64,000 bases of DNA from positions 992,001-1,056,000 of the forward strand of contig NZ_LDCP01000001.1 of assembly GCF_001021555.1 (NCBI RefSeq). Reading direction: 5' to 3'. A program made the position numbers and the translations under genes. Numbering within the stretch: the stretch's first letter is position 1; each line of letters begins with the position of its first letter. Under the pieces are notes generated by a model. That model did not search any database. It was not told where the DNA came from and was given only the letters and a program-made list of their open reading frames with translations. Origin of the DNA: Aurantiacibacter marinus. GTDB lineage: Bacteria; Pseudomonadota; Alphaproteobacteria; Sphingomonadales; Sphingomonadaceae. This document shows, in pieces, positions 62,627 to 64,000 of this stretch.

Positions 62627-63142
62627 TCAGGACTTGTGGTTCATGCGGCGCATGCGCGCCGCGATTGCACCGAGTTCGGGAATTTCTTCAAGAAAGCTGT
62701 CGAGCGCCTCGGTCACGAGCGCCTGGGCGCTGGAACCTTGCAGCGTACTCGCCAGGCGAAGCTTGAGGTGACGCTCCGCATCAAGCCGCAAGGTAAAGGC
62801 AGCGCGGGTTTTCTGTTCGGCCGTAGCCTTCACGGCTTTGGACGCAGCCTTGATCTTGGTCAGTGCGGCAGGCTTTTTCTGTGTGGGCGCTTTCCTTGTG
62901 ACCGGCAGGCTGATGACATCGTCGTCATTGCTGCCAACATCATCGGTGTCGCCCATGTCGTTCCAGCCTAGTGCATTCTGGCTACTGGCAAGATCGTCAA
63001 AATCGTCATTTATGGATGCGACACGGTCAGATTGTTCGATCTGCAACCGCATTGCGGGCTTGGCCGTTCCTTTACGGGCAAGCAGCATCGGCCCCAAGGA
63101 GGCGAAGCTTTTGCTTTCGCTAACTGCGGGGCCACCCATCAT
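62627..63142 (-). CDS. ParA-linked protein with ribbon-helix-helix-like C-terminus
   Basis: A 171-residue protein. The N-terminal half is disordered and acidic (NDDFDDLASSQNALGWNDMG), followed by a Lys/Ala-rich stretch. The C-terminal part has the pattern of a ribbon-helix-helix DNA-binding fold: FTLRLDAERHLKLRLASTLQ, QALVTEALDSFLEEI. It is the neighbour of a ParA ATPase whose stop codon it overlaps (ATGA). The layout resembles plasmid ParA with a small ParB/ParG-like DNA-binding partner, but a chromosomal role is inferred. It is not recognised from a known family. Confidence 0.6.
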   Translation of the reverse strand: MMGGPAVSESKSFASLGPMLLARKGTAKPAMRLQIEQSDRVASINDDFDDLASSQNALGWNDMGDTDDVGSNDDDVISLPVTRKAPTQKKPAALTKIKAASKAVKATAEQKTRAAFTLRLDAERHLKLRLASTLQGSSAQALVTEALDSFLEEIPELGAIAARMRRMNHKS

Positions 63143-63861
63143 TGTGCCACCCGGCGGCCAAAGCCACCTTGCTGGCTGCGGGCTGCGCCGTTGGCTTGCG
63201 AGATTTTGGAGCCGGGAGCTGCAAAAACTGTCCGGCGGAAATTCTTTTCAAGCCGATCTGCAACATAGTGCCATAGCGCTGTGATTTCCTGTGCGCTGCG
63301 ACCTTCCGGATCCACTTCCATCACCGTACGGCCGTCAATCATGGATGCGGCAAAATCGGTGCGGTGGTGGACGGTGATCGGAGCGACAGTGCCGTGCTGC
63401 GACAGCGCGACAGCGGCTTCTGAAGTGATCCGCGCCTTGGGCGTGGCACCGTTCACGACGAAGATCAGCGGCTTGCCCGCACGTTCGCACAGATCAACAG
63501 TTGCGCCAACAGCGCGCAGATCATGTGGGCTGGGGCGAGTCGGAACTACCATCAATTCCGCAACCGCGATCACCGACTGGATAGCCATGGTAATTGCAGG
63601 CGGTGTGTCGATAACGGCCAGCTTGAAACCCTGCTGACGCAGGATCGCAAGGTCATTTGCCAGCCGGGCCACGGTGGTCTGTGCGAAGGCCGGAAATTCC
63701 GCCTCCCGCTCGTTCCACCAGTCCGCCAGCGAACCTTGCGGATCGATGTCGATAAGGACTACCGGGCCAGCGCCAGCGCGCTGTGCCTGAACGGCCAGAT
63801 GACCGGACATGGTGGTCTTGCCCGATCCACCCTTTTGCGATGCCAATGCCAAAACGCGCAA
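63139..63861 (-). CDS. ParA-family ATPase
   Basis: A 240-residue deviant-Walker ATPase: VLALASQKGGSGKTTMSGHLA (Walker A with signature Lys), VLIDIDPQGSLADWW and VIDTPPAITMA. ParA proteins position DNA, machinery or regulators. The start is TTG 63861: AGGGGAA lies about six bases upstream and the Walker motif starts directly; a GTG further up (63894) is less likely. No ParB is adjacent, so it is an orphan ParA acting with the RHH-like protein. The last 30 residues are Gln/Arg/Gly-rich. Confidence 0.85.
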   Translation of the reverse strand: MRVLALASQKGGSGKTTMSGHLAVQAQRAGAGPVVLIDIDPQGSLADWWNEREAEFPAFAQTTVARLANDLAILRQQGFKLAVIDTPPAITMAIQSVIAVAELMVVPTRPSPHDLRAVGATVDLCERAGKPLIFVVNGATPKARITSEAAVALSQHGTVAPITVHHRTDFAASMIDGRTVMEVDPEGRSAQEITALWHYVADRLEKNFRRTVFAAPGSKISQANGAARSQQGGFGRRVAQ

Positions 63862-64000
63862 GGCGATTCCCCTAAAGTCTCTGACCCGGACCAAGACGGT
63901 CTGTGGGTCTTCCTCCTCTGACTTCGCAGGATACCCTTTATTTTAGGTTAATCGCGCCGCATGGAATGGAAGCAAACTTTACAATCCGCCTCGCTGGACC
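63862..64000. other. Upstream region of the ParA operon (window edge)
   Basis: The 139 bases upstream of parA hold no gene I can support. The stretch around 63935-63960 is AT-rich and may carry the promoter. Confidence 0.4.

Noticed and set aside
1-64000. CRISPR array, prophage or toxin-antitoxin module
   Set aside because: No regular spacer-repeat array, no phage structural genes and no recognisable toxin-antitoxin pair were found.

Overview
The window looks like a chromosomal segment of a sphingomonad-type alphaproteobacterium, most like Erythrobacteraceae (Erythrobacter/Altererythrobacter). This is inferred from the gene content, not from a database search. The pointers are an Entner-Doudoroff operon (zwf-edd-glk-eda), a class I PHA synthase with phasin, PhyR with EcfG-type promoters, a DUF1465/RcdA protein, DUF465 small proteins, LptF/LptG next to ClpS, and ParA/SPOR proteins. 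GC content is high and even.

Layout. 1-3.1 kb is a small accessory-looking patch: an IS3-family remnant at the left edge, a Tat-exported Gfo/Idh/MocA oxidoreductase, a SnoaL-like secreted protein and a membrane protein. The last two lie between two copies of a 28-bp repeat, next to tRNA-Thr and tRNA-Cys. 3.6-15.2 kb holds a PilZ protein, an OmpR-type regulator with a degenerate receiver, an AlaC-like aminotransferase, phaC, a phasin with PhaR-like operators, clpS, lptFG, a fatty acid desaturase and a GNAT-like gene. 14.6-16.3 kb is a general stress response (GSR) locus. It has a single-domain response regulator and phyR, each behind a perfect EcfG promoter, and on the opposite strand a short C-rich-loop RNA with its own near-consensus EcfG promoter and an intrinsic terminator. 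nepR and ecfG are not here.

16-38.5 kb is mostly housekeeping: MATE transporter, orphan 2Fe-2S subunit, Fur-controlled TonB receptor, arsC-like gene, lipB, citE-like, DMT exporter, nadA, glpK, rcdA-like, ptsP, a RodZ-like protein, cpoB and tilS. 39.3-47 kb is central carbon metabolism: zwf-edd-glk-eda and a divergent PEP-carboxylase homologue, all overlapping by a few bases and probably one transcript. No 6-phosphogluconolactonase gene is present. 47-58 kb has a transglutaminase-like protein, two secreted amidohydrolases, rimO, a K+ channel, surE-serS, tRNA-Val and sppA. 58-64 kb has pyrB with a catalytically degenerate pyrC-like partner, an SDR, and a ParA / ribbon-helix-helix / SPOR-TPR operon.

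The most interesting element is the predicted EcfG-dependent small RNA at about 15229-15315, divergent from phyR. It resembles Caulobacter GsrN in architecture: stress sigma promoter, 5' hairpin with a C-rich loop, then terminator. Other points of note are the shared PhaR-like operators, a possible second start inside the phasin gene, a TonB receptor without a normal start codon, an ED-operon PEP carboxylase lacking hallmark residues, and repeated short tandem duplications at or near stop codons.
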